From Nonomuraea thailandensis (GTDB lineage: Bacteria; Actinomycetota; Actinomycetes; Streptosporangiales; Streptosporangiaceae), in NCBI RefSeq assembly GCF_024172165.1, contig NZ_JAMZEB010000002.1, positions 434,001-498,000 on the forward strand: a stretch of 64,000 nucleotides of DNA, given 5' to 3'. Position numbers and translations under genes: made by a program. The notes beneath the pieces are model-generated. The model was not told the origin of the DNA. It saw only the letters and a list, made by a program, of their open reading frames with translations, and searched no databases. Of this stretch, positions 1-8,042 are shown in pieces (positions within the stretch are counted from its first letter, which is position 1; every line of letters starts with the position of its first letter).

Positions 1-435
1 CTGATCTTCCTCGGCATCCTCATCGTGGAGCAGCAGCTGGAGAACCACGTGCTGCAGCCGCTGATCGTGGGGCGGGCGCTCAACTTCCACCCGCTGGCCA
101 TCATCCTCGTGCTGTCCATCGGAGGCATCCTGGCGGGCATCGCGGGGGCCGCCGTGGCCGTGCCGGTGGCGGCGGTGATCTACCGGGCGCTGCCGGAGCT
201 GCGGCATCAGCCACCGGCGCTGCCGCCGGGGCATGACGACACCTCATCGGGCGGGTCACCACCGCCCGGCCCGGGTGAGGCGGGCGGCGGGTTCCGCGGC
301 GGCGAAGGCGGGCCCGGCGGCCGCGACGAGGGGCCCGACGCTCCGGCGACGCGGCCCGGCGCCCCCGAGCCGCGATCGGAAGGCCCGATCGTGTCGGCGG
401 CCGCTGGGGGCGAGCGGGGGAAGGACACGGAGTAA
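1..435 (+). CDS. AI-2E family transporter, C-terminal part
   Basis: The gene enters from the left edge in frame 1, so only its last 144 codons are seen. The first 60 residues hold the hallmark end of the AI-2E/YdiK (UPF0118) permease family: a VEQQLENHVLQP-like stretch, then two hydrophobic segments (about residues 30-60) ending near an IYRALPEL motif. The family consists of polytopic membrane proteins proposed to export small molecules such as autoinducer-2; substrate specificity cannot be inferred. The last 70 residues are a Gly/Pro/Arg-rich disordered cytoplasmic tail. The stop lies 11 bases before the thioesterase start, so the two may be co-transcribed. Confidence 0.85.
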   Translation: MIFLGILIVEQQLENHVLQPLIVGRALNFHPLAIILVLSIGGILAGIAGAAVAVPVAAVIYRALPELRHQPPALPPGHDDTSSGGSPPPGPGEAGGGFRGGEGGPGGRDEGPDAPATRPGAPEPRSEGPIVSAAAGGERGKDTE

Positions 436-446
436 CCTCGTCACCC

Positions 447-1001
447 GTGACGCGTTCCTCCCTCACCACCCCGCCGCCCGGCGCGCAGCCGCCCGCCGCG
501 CATCCCGACGCGCCGCCGGCGGGCAGCGCCCTGGGCTCCCACTACAGCCAGTGCTTCGGCTGCGGCACCGGTCACCCGACCGGGCTGCACCTCAACGCCA
601 GGACCCCCGACGGCACCACCGTGGAGGCGGAGTTCACGGTGGGGGAGGCGCACCAGGGAGCGCCGAGGCTGGCGCACGGCGGCGTCCTGGCCGCCGCCAT
701 GGACGAAGTCATCGGCATGTCCGTCTACCTGTTCCACAAGCCCTACGTGACAGGGCGGCTGGAGACCGACTACGTGCTCCCCGTTCCCGTGGGCACGACA
801 CTCCACCTGCGTGCCTGGTGCAACGGCATCGACGGCAGAAAGGCGTACCTTGAGGCTGAGGGGCGCATCGGCGCTCCAGACGGTCCGGTCGCCGTCCGCG
901 CGGCAGCGCTGTTCATCGAGGTGAACATGGAACACTTCGCCAAGCATGGCGATCTGGCCGCCATCGCCGCCGAACATCAGGACTACGAGGTGAACCCTTG
1001 A
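447..1001 (+). CDS. PaaI-like hotdog-fold thioesterase
   Basis: 184 residues with a GTG start. A disordered Pro/Ala-rich N-terminus precedes a single hotdog domain (about residues 30-160) with a CFGCG segment and the family signature [12 protein letters not shown], whose HGG and Asp/Glu residues place the thioester and catalytic carboxylate in acyl-CoA thioesterases of the PaaI/4HBT class. The natural acyl-CoA is unknown. The stop codon overlaps the TTG start of dut (TTGA overlap), so the two are translationally coupled. This gene normally precedes dut in Streptosporangiales, which supports a housekeeping role. Confidence 0.85.
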   Translation: MTRSSLTTPPPGAQPPAAHPDAPPAGSALGSHYSQCFGCGTGHPTGLHLNARTPDGTTVEAEFTVGEAHQGAPRLAHGGVLAAAMDEVIGMSVYLFHKPYVTGRLETDYVLPVPVGTTLHLRAWCNGIDGRKAYLEAEGRIGAPDGPVAVRAAALFIEVNMEHFAKHGDLAAIAAEHQDYEVNP

Positions 1002-1474
1002 GCGGAGCAGAGGTCCTCATCCAGCGGCTCGACCCCGGGCTGCCGGTCCCGTCGTACGCCCATCCGGGCGACGCGGGAGCCGACCTCCACGCCGCCGAGG
1101 ACGTGGAGCTGATGCCCGGCGAGCGGGCCGTCGTCGGCACCGGGCTCGCGATCGCCCTGCCCGACGGCTATGCCGCGTTCGTGCATCCCCGTTCGGGGCT
1201 GGCGGCCAAGCACGGCGTCACGCTGGTCAACGCGCCGGGTACGGTGGACGCCGGTTACCGGGGCGAGATCAAGGTGACGGTGATCAACACCGACCTCAAG
1301 GAGCCGTTCAGGCTGCGGCGGGGCGACCGGGTGGCGCAGCTCGTGATCCAGCGGGTGGAACGCGTGGCGTTCGTGGAGGCCGAGCGGTTGCCGGAATCCG
1401 TGCGCGGCGCCGGCGGCTTCGGATCGACCGGCGGCTTCGGACCGACCGGTGGTTTCGGATCGGCGGGGCGCTGA
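998..1474 (+). CDS. dut: dUTP diphosphatase (dUTPase)
   Basis: Hydrolyses dUTP to dUMP and pyrophosphate, keeping uracil out of DNA and supplying dTMP synthesis. It is a cytoplasmic homotrimer in this family. The conserved motifs are present in order: GDAGADLHA (motif 1), [11 protein letters not shown] (motif 2), [11 protein letters not shown] (motif 3), RGDRVAQLV (motif 4) and the C-terminal GGFGSTG (motif 5), which closes over a neighbouring active site. At 158 residues the length is normal. The TTG start is set by overlap with the thioesterase stop. The tail is odd: the motif-5 heptad is repeated as three imperfect GGFG-x-[TA] units. Confidence 0.95.
   Translation: MSGAEVLIQRLDPGLPVPSYAHPGDAGADLHAAEDVELMPGERAVVGTGLAIALPDGYAAFVHPRSGLAAKHGVTLVNAPGTVDAGYRGEIKVTVINTDLKEPFRLRRGDRVAQLVIQRVERVAFVEAERLPESVRGAGGFGSTGGFGPTGGFGSAGR
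1410..1463 (+). repeat. Three 18-bp tandem repeats at the 3' end of dut
   Basis: Three consecutive 18-base units beginning CCGGCGGCTTCGGA encode successive GGFG-x-T hexapeptides. They sit on the catalytic motif 5 of the dUTPase, so the array changes tail length without breaking the frame. Confidence 0.8.
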
Positions 1475-1556
1475 TCGTGGCGTGGGAAGGGGCCCTGCGG
1501 GGCCCGAGCGAACTACGGGCCCGGCAGCGGCCCGACGAACAGGGAGAGTGAGGAAC

Positions 1557-2195
1557 GTGTTCCGACGTCGTCGTCGTGAGCAGCCGGACCAGGCGGTCGA
1601 GCAGGAGGCCGCTGAGCCGACGCGCGAATCCGGCCCGTGGGACGCCGACGAGCCCCACCCGGAGGCCGAGCGCATCGACCTGGGCGGCCTGCGTTTGCCG
1701 CACAACCCCGACTTCGACGTGCGGCTGGCCTCCGTCGGGGACCAGCACGTCGGGGTGGTAGTCCTGTACGACGAGAGCTCGCTGCAGCTCCAGGCCCTGG
1801 CCGCCCCCCGCAGCTCCGGCCTGTGGGACGAGGTCAAGACCAAGATCTCGGCCCAGGCCAAGCACCTGGAGGAGCGGGAGGGGCCGTTCGGCAGCGAGCT
1901 GACCGGCGAGATGAAGGTCGAGGGCAACAGCCGCCCGGCCCGCTACCTCGGCATCGACGGCCCCCGCTGGTTCCTGCTGGCGGTGATCTCCGGCAAGGCG
2001 GCCGCCGACGACACGGTCGCGCAGGCGTACATCGACTTCATCAAGGACGTCGTGGTGGTCCGCGGCGACGAGCCGATGGCCCGCGAGGAGCCCATCCCGC
2101 TGCGCCGTCCGAACGAGCAGGCGGGTGAGGCCGGCGAGCAGCGGCAGGGTTTCAACCCGTTCAAGCGGGGACCTGAAATCAGTGAGATTCGCTAA
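1557..2195 (+). CDS. DUF3710 domain protein
   Basis: 212 residues from the GTG that starts MFRRRRREQ; AGGA lies five bases upstream. The frame stays open further back to 1449, but that would overlap dut and add a low-complexity leader. The Arg-rich start and acidic stretch are followed by the DUF3710 core (about residues 45-180), with ESSLQLQALAAP and YLGIDGPRWFL-type segments typical of the actinobacterial family. Function is unknown. Its place between dut and the OB-fold gene is the usual one in actinobacteria, which argues for a core cellular role. Confidence 0.85.
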   Translation: MFRRRRREQPDQAVEQEAAEPTRESGPWDADEPHPEAERIDLGGLRLPHNPDFDVRLASVGDQHVGVVVLYDESSLQLQALAAPRSSGLWDEVKTKISAQAKHLEEREGPFGSELTGEMKVEGNSRPARYLGIDGPRWFLLAVISGKAAADDTVAQAYIDFIKDVVVVRGDEPMAREEPIPLRRPNEQAGEAGEQRQGFNPFKRGPEISEIR

Positions 2196-2223
2196 GAGCT
2201 GACATCACATAGGCTGATGCATC

Positions 2224-2610
2224 ATGAGTACGGCAGAGCCCCCTAAACGTGGGGGATTGCGCGGGTTCTTCAGTCGGCTGGCCACCAGCCAGTCCGAGAT
2301 CGAGGCCCAGGAACTCCGGGAGGACGCCGACGAGGTCGGCGCCACCCCGATCGTCTCGTGTGGCGGTCGCCGCCGCTTCTGTGTGGCGGGTACGCTACGT
2401 ACGGTGACTCTGCGTCCGAGGGGCGGAGCCCCTGCTCTCGAGGCCGAGCTCTACGACGGGTCCGACGTGATCGACCTGGTCTGGCTCGGCCGCCGCAAGA
2501 TCGCGGGCATCGAGCCGGGCCGCACGGTCAAGGCCGAGGGCCTGGTCAGCATGCAGGACGGGCGCAAGGTGATGTTCAATCCGCGTTACGAGCTGCGCCC
2601 AGGGAGTTGA
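2224..2610 (+). CDS. OB-fold nucleic-acid-binding domain protein
   Basis: 128 residues. A short positively charged leader (KRGGLRGFFSRL) precedes an OB-fold (about residues 40-125) with RTVTLRPRGGAPALEAELYDGS, where a Gly-rich strand pair leads to DVIDLVWLGRRKIAGIEPGR. This resembles the single-domain OB proteins conserved beside DUF3710 and DUF3159 in actinobacteria; a nucleic-acid role is inferred from the fold only. Four bases separate the stop from the next gene, so the two are probably co-translated. Confidence 0.85.
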   Translation: MSTAEPPKRGGLRGFFSRLATSQSEIEAQELREDADEVGATPIVSCGGRRRFCVAGTLRTVTLRPRGGAPALEAELYDGSDVIDLVWLGRRKIAGIEPGRTVKAEGLVSMQDGRKVMFNPRYELRPGS

Positions 2611-2614
2611 TCAG

Positions 2615-3286
2615 GTGAGTGCTGAGGCGGAAGAGGTCGCCCACGACACCGTTGAGGCGGCGGTGCGAGCACAGCTCGCCAAGGCCCTCGGCGGAGTGCG
2701 CGGCATCATCGAGGCGGCCGTCCCGACGATCGCGTTCACGTTGTCCTGGATCACGACGGAAGACCTGAAGCTGTCGCTCATCATCAGCATCGGGTTGTCG
2801 GTGGTGCTGCTGGCGGTGCGGCTCATCCAGCGCTCCACACCGCAGTTCGTGATCAACAGCCTGATCGGCATCGCGATCGGCGCGTTCTTCGCCAGCAGGT
2901 CGGGCGACGCGAAGGACTACTTCCTGCCCGGCATCCTGTACAACGCCGGTTACGCGGTGGCGATGCTGATCTCGATCGTCACGCGGTGGCCGGTCGTCGG
3001 CTTCCTGATCGGCTCTGTGACGGGCGATCCGACCGCCTGGCACAAGGATCCCGGCATCGTGCGGCTGTGCACGCGGCTGACGTGGCTGCTCATGCTGCCC
3101 TGCGCGGTCCGGGTGGCCGTGCAGGGGCCTGTGTACCTGTTCGGCGGCGGCGACGAGGCGGTGGCGGCGCTCGGCTTCGCCAAGATCGTGATGGGCTGGC
3201 CGCTGCAGGTCGCCGCGCTGGCGGCCATGTTGTGGATGCTCGGCCGCGGCCGCACGCCGATCAAGCCACCTGTCGCACCCGCCTGA
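2615..3286 (+). CDS. DUF3159 membrane protein
   Basis: 223 residues with GTG start following the OB-fold gene by four bases. Several hydrophobic segments (roughly residues 30-70, 85-105, 108-128, 150-175 and 185-212) mark a polytopic membrane protein of the actinobacterial DUF3159 family. The role is unknown; the family may be related to small-solute or intracellular septation-type membrane proteins. It is the last gene of the dut-DUF3710-OB-DUF3159 group and is followed directly by a bidirectional hairpin. Confidence 0.85.
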   Translation: MSAEAEEVAHDTVEAAVRAQLAKALGGVRGIIEAAVPTIAFTLSWITTEDLKLSLIISIGLSVVLLAVRLIQRSTPQFVINSLIGIAIGAFFASRSGDAKDYFLPGILYNAGYAVAMLISIVTRWPVVGFLIGSVTGDPTAWHKDPGIVRLCTRLTWLLMLPCAVRVAVQGPVYLFGGGDEAVAALGFAKIVMGWPLQVAALAAMLWMLGRGRTPIKPPVAPA

Positions 3287-3289
3287 CGG

Positions 3290-3310
3290 CTCCCCGGCGC
3301 CGCCGGGGAG
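3290..3310. terminator. Hairpin terminator between convergent genes
   Basis: Nine-bp perfect stem (CTCCCCGGC with GCCGGGGAG) and a three-base loop. It fills the short gap between the DUF3159 gene and the oppositely oriented HAD-ATPase gene, so it can end both transcripts. Confidence 0.7.
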
Positions 3311-5044
3311 TCAGCGGTCCCTGTGGTCGGGGTCGAAGTCGGTGGGCTCGGCGGGCAGGGTGTAGCGGGCGCCGATGAGGTCCGCCACGCGCTGCCTGCC
3401 GTCCCGCGGCGACAGCTCGCCCTCGGCCCGCTCCACGGCGGCCACCTCGTCCGCCAGCTCGGCGTCGCCCAGCTTGTCGCGGATCCACGCCGAGTAGTCG
3501 CCGCGCCGCAGGTGGTGCAGCCAGGTGTCGTCGTCCACGCCCTCGCTCAGCTCCACGAACGTGTGCAGGTTCCTGGCCCGCAGCCGCAGCCGCTCCTGCG
3601 GCCCGGTGAAGTAGAAGCTCTTGTCCTTGGCCATGGTGCCGGCCGCGTACTTGCGCCGGTGCCTGGTGCGCTCGGCGCGGGCGGGGGCCAGGGTCAGCTC
3701 GCGCGCGTACTGCGCGCCGTCCCGCCAGAGCGCCAGATCGCCCTTCGGGGCCGGGCGCACCGTGGGCGCGTCGAGGCCGCGGGCGGTGGCGAAGGCGGCC
3801 AGCGTGTTGCCGGGCTCCCTGCCCACCGCGATCGTGCTGGTGACCAGGCGGAGCGCGGCGGGGCTCATCGCGTCGGGATGAACGGTGATCATCAGGAGCG
3901 CGCCGAGATCGCCGGGGTGCTGGATGGGCACGTGGCGCACCTCCGCGGGCATCAGGTGGTGGGCCTCGTCGATGATGAGCCAGTGCGGGTGGCCCAGCTT
4001 GGCGCGCAGGCCGGTCAGGCGGGGCAGCAGCTCGGCGAAGTACGCGGGCCGGTCGCGCAGCTGCAGGCCGATCAGGTTGATCACGACGCTGTGGCCGGGC
4101 TGCTCCAGGACGTGCACGACCTCGTCCACGGCCGGCACCCGGTCGGGGTCGCCGAGCACGGTGAGGCCCGGGTACTCCGCGTAGTCGCCCTCCGGGTCCA
4201 CGATCGCGCACTGGTAGCCGTCGCCGGTGAGCCGTTCGAGCAGCGCGGTGGTGACTGTGGACTTGCCGCTGCCGGACGGGCCCGCCACCAGCAGGCCGAT
4301 GCCGTACGAGGGCAGGCGTACCTCCTCCTCGCCCGCGTGGCCGAGCAGGACGTCGTGGCGCGGCAGGTCCAGCTCGTCGAGGTCGCCCGTGAGCAGCAGC
4401 CCCGCCAGCTCGCTCACCCCGCGACCGTTCGCCTCGTCCAGGCAGAGGTCGCAGGCGTCCTTGAGCGCGGGCAGGGCGTTGGCGACGGCGGCGCCGCACT
4501 CGGCGGCGGTCAGGAACGCGTGGTCGTTCTCACCGTCGCCGACCGCGACCACGCTGTGCCGTGACAGGCCCATGCGGTCAAGGGCGGCGCACAGGCCGGT
4601 GGCCTTGTTCACGCCGGGAGGCAGCACCATGACCGCGCCCTTGTTGTAGATGACCTGCAGCTCCAGGCCGAGCTCGCGGATCAGCCCCAGGACGTGCACG
4701 TCGTGGGGCTCACGCGTGGCGACCAGCACCTGGCCGACGCCCAGCGGGCTCACCCCCTCCGTCCGCAGCCGCTCGGCCAGCTCGGCGGGCGGCGGCGCGG
4801 CGAGGGCGTCGCAGGTGCGCTGGCGCGGGTCGTACAGGAGGCCGCCGTTCTCGGCCACGATCAGGTCGAACAGGGCGGGGTGCGGGAAGACCGAGAGCAG
4901 GTCGTCCAGCTCGCGCCCGGTGACCAGCAGCAGCTTGAACCCGGCCCGGGACAGCCGCTCCAGCGCCTCGATCGTCGCGTCGTCCACCTGGCCGTCCCTG
5001 GCCAGGGTTTCGTCGTAGTCGCAGGCCAGCACGTTGTAGCGCAT
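3311..5044 (-). CDS. HAD phosphatase fused to a P-loop ATPase domain
   Basis: 577 residues. Residues 1-210 form a HAD-superfamily (Cof/IIB-like) phosphatase: motif I DYDETLA at 9-15, VTGRE near 41, Lys147 in GVNKATGL and GDGENDHAF at 169-177. Residues about 220-470 form a HerA/DUF87-like P-loop ATPase: Walker A GPSGSGKST at 255-263, VDPEGDYAEYPG at 282-293 and Walker B LIIDEAHHL at 356-364. The C-terminal 130 residues look like a regulatory or substrate domain of unknown type. All catalytic residues of both halves are visible, so both activities may be real. The substrate is unknown. The gene is single and divergent from padR. Confidence 0.8.
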   Translation of the reverse strand: MRYNVLACDYDETLARDGQVDDATIEALERLSRAGFKLLLVTGRELDDLLSVFPHPALFDLIVAENGGLLYDPRQRTCDALAAPPPAELAERLRTEGVSPLGVGQVLVATREPHDVHVLGLIRELGLELQVIYNKGAVMVLPPGVNKATGLCAALDRMGLSRHSVVAVGDGENDHAFLTAAECGAAVANALPALKDACDLCLDEANGRGVSELAGLLLTGDLDELDLPRHDVLLGHAGEEEVRLPSYGIGLLVAGPSGSGKSTVTTALLERLTGDGYQCAIVDPEGDYAEYPGLTVLGDPDRVPAVDEVVHVLEQPGHSVVINLIGLQLRDRPAYFAELLPRLTGLRAKLGHPHWLIIDEAHHLMPAEVRHVPIQHPGDLGALLMITVHPDAMSPAALRLVTSTIAVGREPGNTLAAFATARGLDAPTVRPAPKGDLALWRDGAQYARELTLAPARAERTRHRRKYAAGTMAKDKSFYFTGPQERLRLRARNLHTFVELSEGVDDDTWLHHLRRGDYSAWIRDKLGDAELADEVAAVERAEGELSPRDGRQRVADLIGARYTLPAEPTDFDPDHRDR

Positions 5045-5114
5045 GCTCGCCCCCTACCCCTGGGCAGGCCGGCATCCGGTGGGGCAGGTGAAAGACAGGT
5101 GAACTTTGCCCCGC

Positions 5115-5143
5115 TTGCATCATGGTCAGATCACCGGTATATA
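5115..5143 (+). promoter_or_regulatory. Promoter of the padR gene with AT-rich operator core
   Basis: TTGCAT and TATATA hexamers are separated by 17 bases, about eight bases before a GTG codon. A transcript starting near 5150 would begin almost at that GTG, predicting a leaderless message. The TATATATCG core (5138-5146) recurs before the second padR gene near 41336, so it may also be where PadR binds. Confidence 0.5.
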
Positions 5144-5151
5144 TCGTCGAT

Positions 5152-5502
5152 GTGATGAAACGAGCGATGCAGGAGCCGACGTTCCTGATCCTGACGGCGC
5201 TGGCGGCCGGGCCGCAGCACGGGTACGGGATCATCACCGACGTGCTGCGGATCTCCGGTGAGCGGGTGCGGCTGCGCGCCGGCACCCTGTACGCGGCGCT
5301 CGACCGGCTGGAAGGGGAAGGGCTGGTCGAGACCGAGCGGGAGGAGGTCGTGGACGGGCGGGCGCGGCGTTACTACCGGCTGACCCCGCCCGGGGCGGAA
5401 CGGCTGGCGGCCGAGACCGAGCAGCTGCGGCGCAACGTCGAGACCGCGACCGCGCGGCTGCGATCACGGCACGGCCTCGGGACGATGGGAAGTGGCGCAT
5501 GA
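5152..5502 (+). CDS. PadR family transcriptional regulator
   Basis: 116 residues. The winged-helix PadR domain covers nearly the whole protein: PTFLILTALAAGPQHGYGI, then the RLRAGTLYAALDRLEGEGL recognition region and a wing with GRARRYYRLTPPG. It lacks the long C-terminal dimerisation domain, as in short (subfamily-2) PadR proteins. I place the start at GTG 5152 because a promoter ends just before it; ATG 5155 is equally possible. The stop overlaps the start of the next membrane-protein gene (ATGA), the usual pairing of a PadR regulator with the membrane protein it controls. Confidence 0.85.
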   Translation: MMKRAMQEPTFLILTALAAGPQHGYGIITDVLRISGERVRLRAGTLYAALDRLEGEGLVETEREEVVDGRARRYYRLTPPGAERLAAETEQLRRNVETATARLRSRHGLGTMGSGA

Positions 5503-6452
5503 CGGGCCTGGAGCGGGGCTTCCGGCGGCTGATGGCGGCCTACCCGAAGGAGCATCGGGCCCGGCACGAGGAGGAGATGATCGCGGTGCTGCTCGCGGGC
5601 TCGGCGCCCGGCCGGCGGCGGCCGTCGCCCAGGGACGCCCTCGACGTGGTGCGCGGCGGCCTGGCGATCCGGCTGCGGCGCGCCGTCGATGACCGGTCGA
5701 GCCTGTACTGGCGGGACGCGCTCAACATCGCCGCGCTGCTCGCGCCCCTCGCCCTCTTCGTGATCCACCTCTTGGGCGCCGCCGCCTACGGCGAGTGGGT
5801 GTTGCGGGGGGAGTTCAACCGGGAGGGGCTGCGGCTGATGGGGGAGGCGGGGGCGTCCGCGCTGCCGTACGGGCTGCTGGCGTTGTTCGCCTGGCTCAAC
5901 CGGCGCTGGGCGGCGGTCGCGTGCGCCGCGGGATATTCGCTGTTAACGGGGTGGTCGATCTCTCGGCGGGACTACGAATTCGCGGCGGGGAATGCCGACG
6001 GTGTGCTCGTGCAGGCGAATCCCGTCGAGGTGAGCGACATCGCCATGGGCCTGGTGCCGTCCGGTCTGTGCGCCGTCATGCTGGCCGTGGCACCCTCGCC
6101 CGGCCCCGGCTCCGCGGGCACGCCGCGGCTGCTCAAGTGGACGGTCGCGGTGGCCGGGTCGTCCGTTCTGGCGGCCATGATCGCCAGATGGGCAGGCCTG
6201 CCCGTCGCGGCCGTGCTCGTGCTGGTCGCGGGGGCGCTGGCGCTGCGCTCACCCGTCGGGCGGCGGGTGGCGGTCGTGCTGGTGCCGGTGATCGCCGTCA
6301 TGGCGGTGCACGGGATCAATCCGCTGCACGAGGTCCTGACCGTCACGTTGTCGGTGGCGGTGCTGGGAGTGGCGGGAGTGCTGGCCAGGGCCGGATCGGC
6401 GCCTTCGTCGGCGGCCGGGGCGGGCAGCCGAGCGGGGCGGCCCCGCGTCTAG
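5499..6452 (+). CDS. Integral membrane protein paired with PadR
   Basis: 317 residues, translationally coupled to padR by a 4-base overlap. The first 70 residues are soluble and contain a GLERGFRRLMAAYPKEHR segment and an EEM motif, found at the front of PadR-associated membrane proteins in actinobacteria. The rest holds about six to seven hydrophobic helices (from residue 85 onward). No catalytic or transport signature was recognised. By context it is the probable target of the upstream PadR repressor, perhaps an envelope-stress membrane protein; this is an inference from gene order. Confidence 0.75.
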   Translation: MTGLERGFRRLMAAYPKEHRARHEEEMIAVLLAGSAPGRRRPSPRDALDVVRGGLAIRLRRAVDDRSSLYWRDALNIAALLAPLALFVIHLLGAAAYGEWVLRGEFNREGLRLMGEAGASALPYGLLALFAWLNRRWAAVACAAGYSLLTGWSISRRDYEFAAGNADGVLVQANPVEVSDIAMGLVPSGLCAVMLAVAPSPGPGSAGTPRLLKWTVAVAGSSVLAAMIARWAGLPVAAVLVLVAGALALRSPVGRRVAVVLVPVIAVMAVHGINPLHEVLTVTLSVAVLGVAGVLARAGSAPSSAAGAGSRAGRPRV

Positions 6453-6462
6453 GCTGCCGTGC

Positions 6463-7707
6463 ATGACGATCATGCAGGTTCCAGGCTCGAAGTCCGTCAC
6501 CGCCCGCGCCCTGTTCCTCGCCGCCGCCGCGCGGGGCACGACCGTGCTGCGGCGCCCGCTGGTCTCCGACGACACGGAGGGGTTCGCGCAGGGGCTGGCC
6601 GCGCTCGGTTACCGGGTGGAGCGCGGGCCGCGGGCGTGGACGATCGGCGGCCGGCCGGAGGGGCCCGCGTACGGCGAGGCGGAGGTGTTCTGCCGCGACG
6701 GCGCCACGACCGCGCGGTTCCTGCCCGCGCTGGCGGCGGCCGGGCGCGGCGTGTTCCGCTTCGACGCCTCCGCGCAGATGCGCCGCCGCCCGCTCGGACC
6801 TCTCACCCGGGCGCTGCGCGAGCTCGGCGTGGACCTGACGCATGAGGAGCAGGAGGGGCATCACCCGCTGACCGTGCGGGCCGGCGGCATCAAGGGCGGG
6901 CGGATCACGCTGGACGCGGGGTTGTCGTCGCAGTTCCTCACCGCGTTACTGCTCGTCGGCCCGCTGACCGCCGAAGGGCTGGAGATCACCGTCACCGACC
7001 TCGTGTCGGCGCCGTACGTCGAGATCACGCTGGCGATGATGCGCGGCTTCGGGGCCGAGGTGCGGCGGGAGGGGGACACGTTCCACGTGCCGCCGCACGG
7101 GTACGAGGCGGCCGACTACGCCATCGAGCCGGACGCCTCCACGGCCAGTTACCCGCTCGCCGCGGCGGCCCTGACCGGGAACACCATCACGATCCCCGGG
7201 CTGGGCTCCGGGGCGCTGCAAGGGGACGTCCGCTTCGCCGGGGTGCTGGAGCGGATGGGCGCTTCGGTGGAGATGTCACCCGATTCCATGACCGTCACCG
7301 GTACGGGCCGCCTGCGTGGCCTGACCGTCAACATGCGCGACATCTCCGACACCGTCCCCACGCTCGCCGCCATCGCTCCGTTCGCCGACGGCCCGGTGCG
7401 GATCGAGGACGTGTACAACACCCGCGTCAAGGAGTGCGACCGGCTGGAGGCCTGCGCGGAGAACCTGCGGCGGCTGGGCGTGCCGGTGAGTCTCGGCCGC
7501 GACTGGATCGAGATCACCCCGGCCCGGCCCCGTCCCGCCGAGATCGCCTGCCACGGCGACCACCGGATCGCCATGTCGTTCAGCGTCACGGGGCTGCGCA
7601 CGCCGGGGATCACGCTGGACGACCCCGGATGCGTGAAGAAGACGTTCCCCGGCTTCCACGAGGCGCTGGCGGGGCTGCGGGAGGAGTGGGGGATCCACCC
7701 CGGGTAA
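6463..7707 (+). CDS. aroA: 3-phosphoshikimate 1-carboxyvinyltransferase (EPSP synthase) homologue
   Basis: 414 residues. The reaction of the family joins shikimate-3-phosphate and phosphoenolpyruvate in the chorismate pathway. Seen here: PGSKSVTARALFLAAA at the N-terminus, DGATTARFLPALAAAGRG in place of the usual GNAGT-type PEP loop, SSQFLTALLL, the DTVPTLAAIAPFADGP segment, RVKECDRLEACAENLRRLG and HGDHRIAMSF near the C-terminus. The fold and the Lys, Arg and Asp positions are thus retained. It stands alone without other shikimate genes, so it could be the only aroA or a second copy. Eleven bases separate it from the preceding gene. Confidence 0.85.
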   Translation: MTIMQVPGSKSVTARALFLAAAARGTTVLRRPLVSDDTEGFAQGLAALGYRVERGPRAWTIGGRPEGPAYGEAEVFCRDGATTARFLPALAAAGRGVFRFDASAQMRRRPLGPLTRALRELGVDLTHEEQEGHHPLTVRAGGIKGGRITLDAGLSSQFLTALLLVGPLTAEGLEITVTDLVSAPYVEITLAMMRGFGAEVRREGDTFHVPPHGYEAADYAIEPDASTASYPLAAAALTGNTITIPGLGSGALQGDVRFAGVLERMGASVEMSPDSMTVTGTGRLRGLTVNMRDISDTVPTLAAIAPFADGPVRIEDVYNTRVKECDRLEACAENLRRLGVPVSLGRDWIEITPARPRPAEIACHGDHRIAMSFSVTGLRTPGITLDDPGCVKKTFPGFHEALAGLREEWGIHPG

Positions 7708-7798
7708 AGATCTTCGCATCGAACCCTGAACCACTTGATCCACTCGTGCGGGTACGAAGGCAGGCGAACGACCACCTCACACCGCATCGGGGATCACC

Positions 7799-8038
7799 AT
7801 GTATAAAAGCGCCATCGCCGCCCTCACCATGACCGCCGCCGCCCTGCTCCTCACCGCCGTGCCCGCGCTGGCCGACGAGGACCTGGACTACCGCGGGCCG
7901 TCCATCACCATGTGCGACAAGGGAGTGACCTACGCCATCAGGATGGGCTCGCCGATGTCCGTGCGGACCACGATCACCGGGTGCGAGGACGAGGAGGACG
8001 AGGAGGACGAGCACGGTCACGGGTACGGCATGTACTGA
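7799..8038 (+). CDS. Small acidic secreted protein
   Basis: 79 residues, unrecognised. A clear signal peptide (MYKSAIAALTM followed by an Ala/Leu core, cleavage after VPALA) leads to a mature part of about 54 residues with two Cys (MCDKGV and TGCED), possibly forming one disulfide. The C-terminus is an EDEEDEEDE acidic run followed by a HGHGYGMY tail, which could bind divalent metal. GGGGAT lies upstream as a ribosome site. Single gene, followed by the long hairpin. Confidence 0.7.
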   Translation: MYKSAIAALTMTAAALLLTAVPALADEDLDYRGPSITMCDKGVTYAIRMGSPMSVRTTITGCEDEEDEEDEHGHGYGMY

Positions 8039-8042
8039 GACC

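Noticed and set aside
1410..1463. Possible CRISPR-like repeats at the end of dut
   Set aside because: Units are directly adjacent with no spacers and encode the dUTPase tail.
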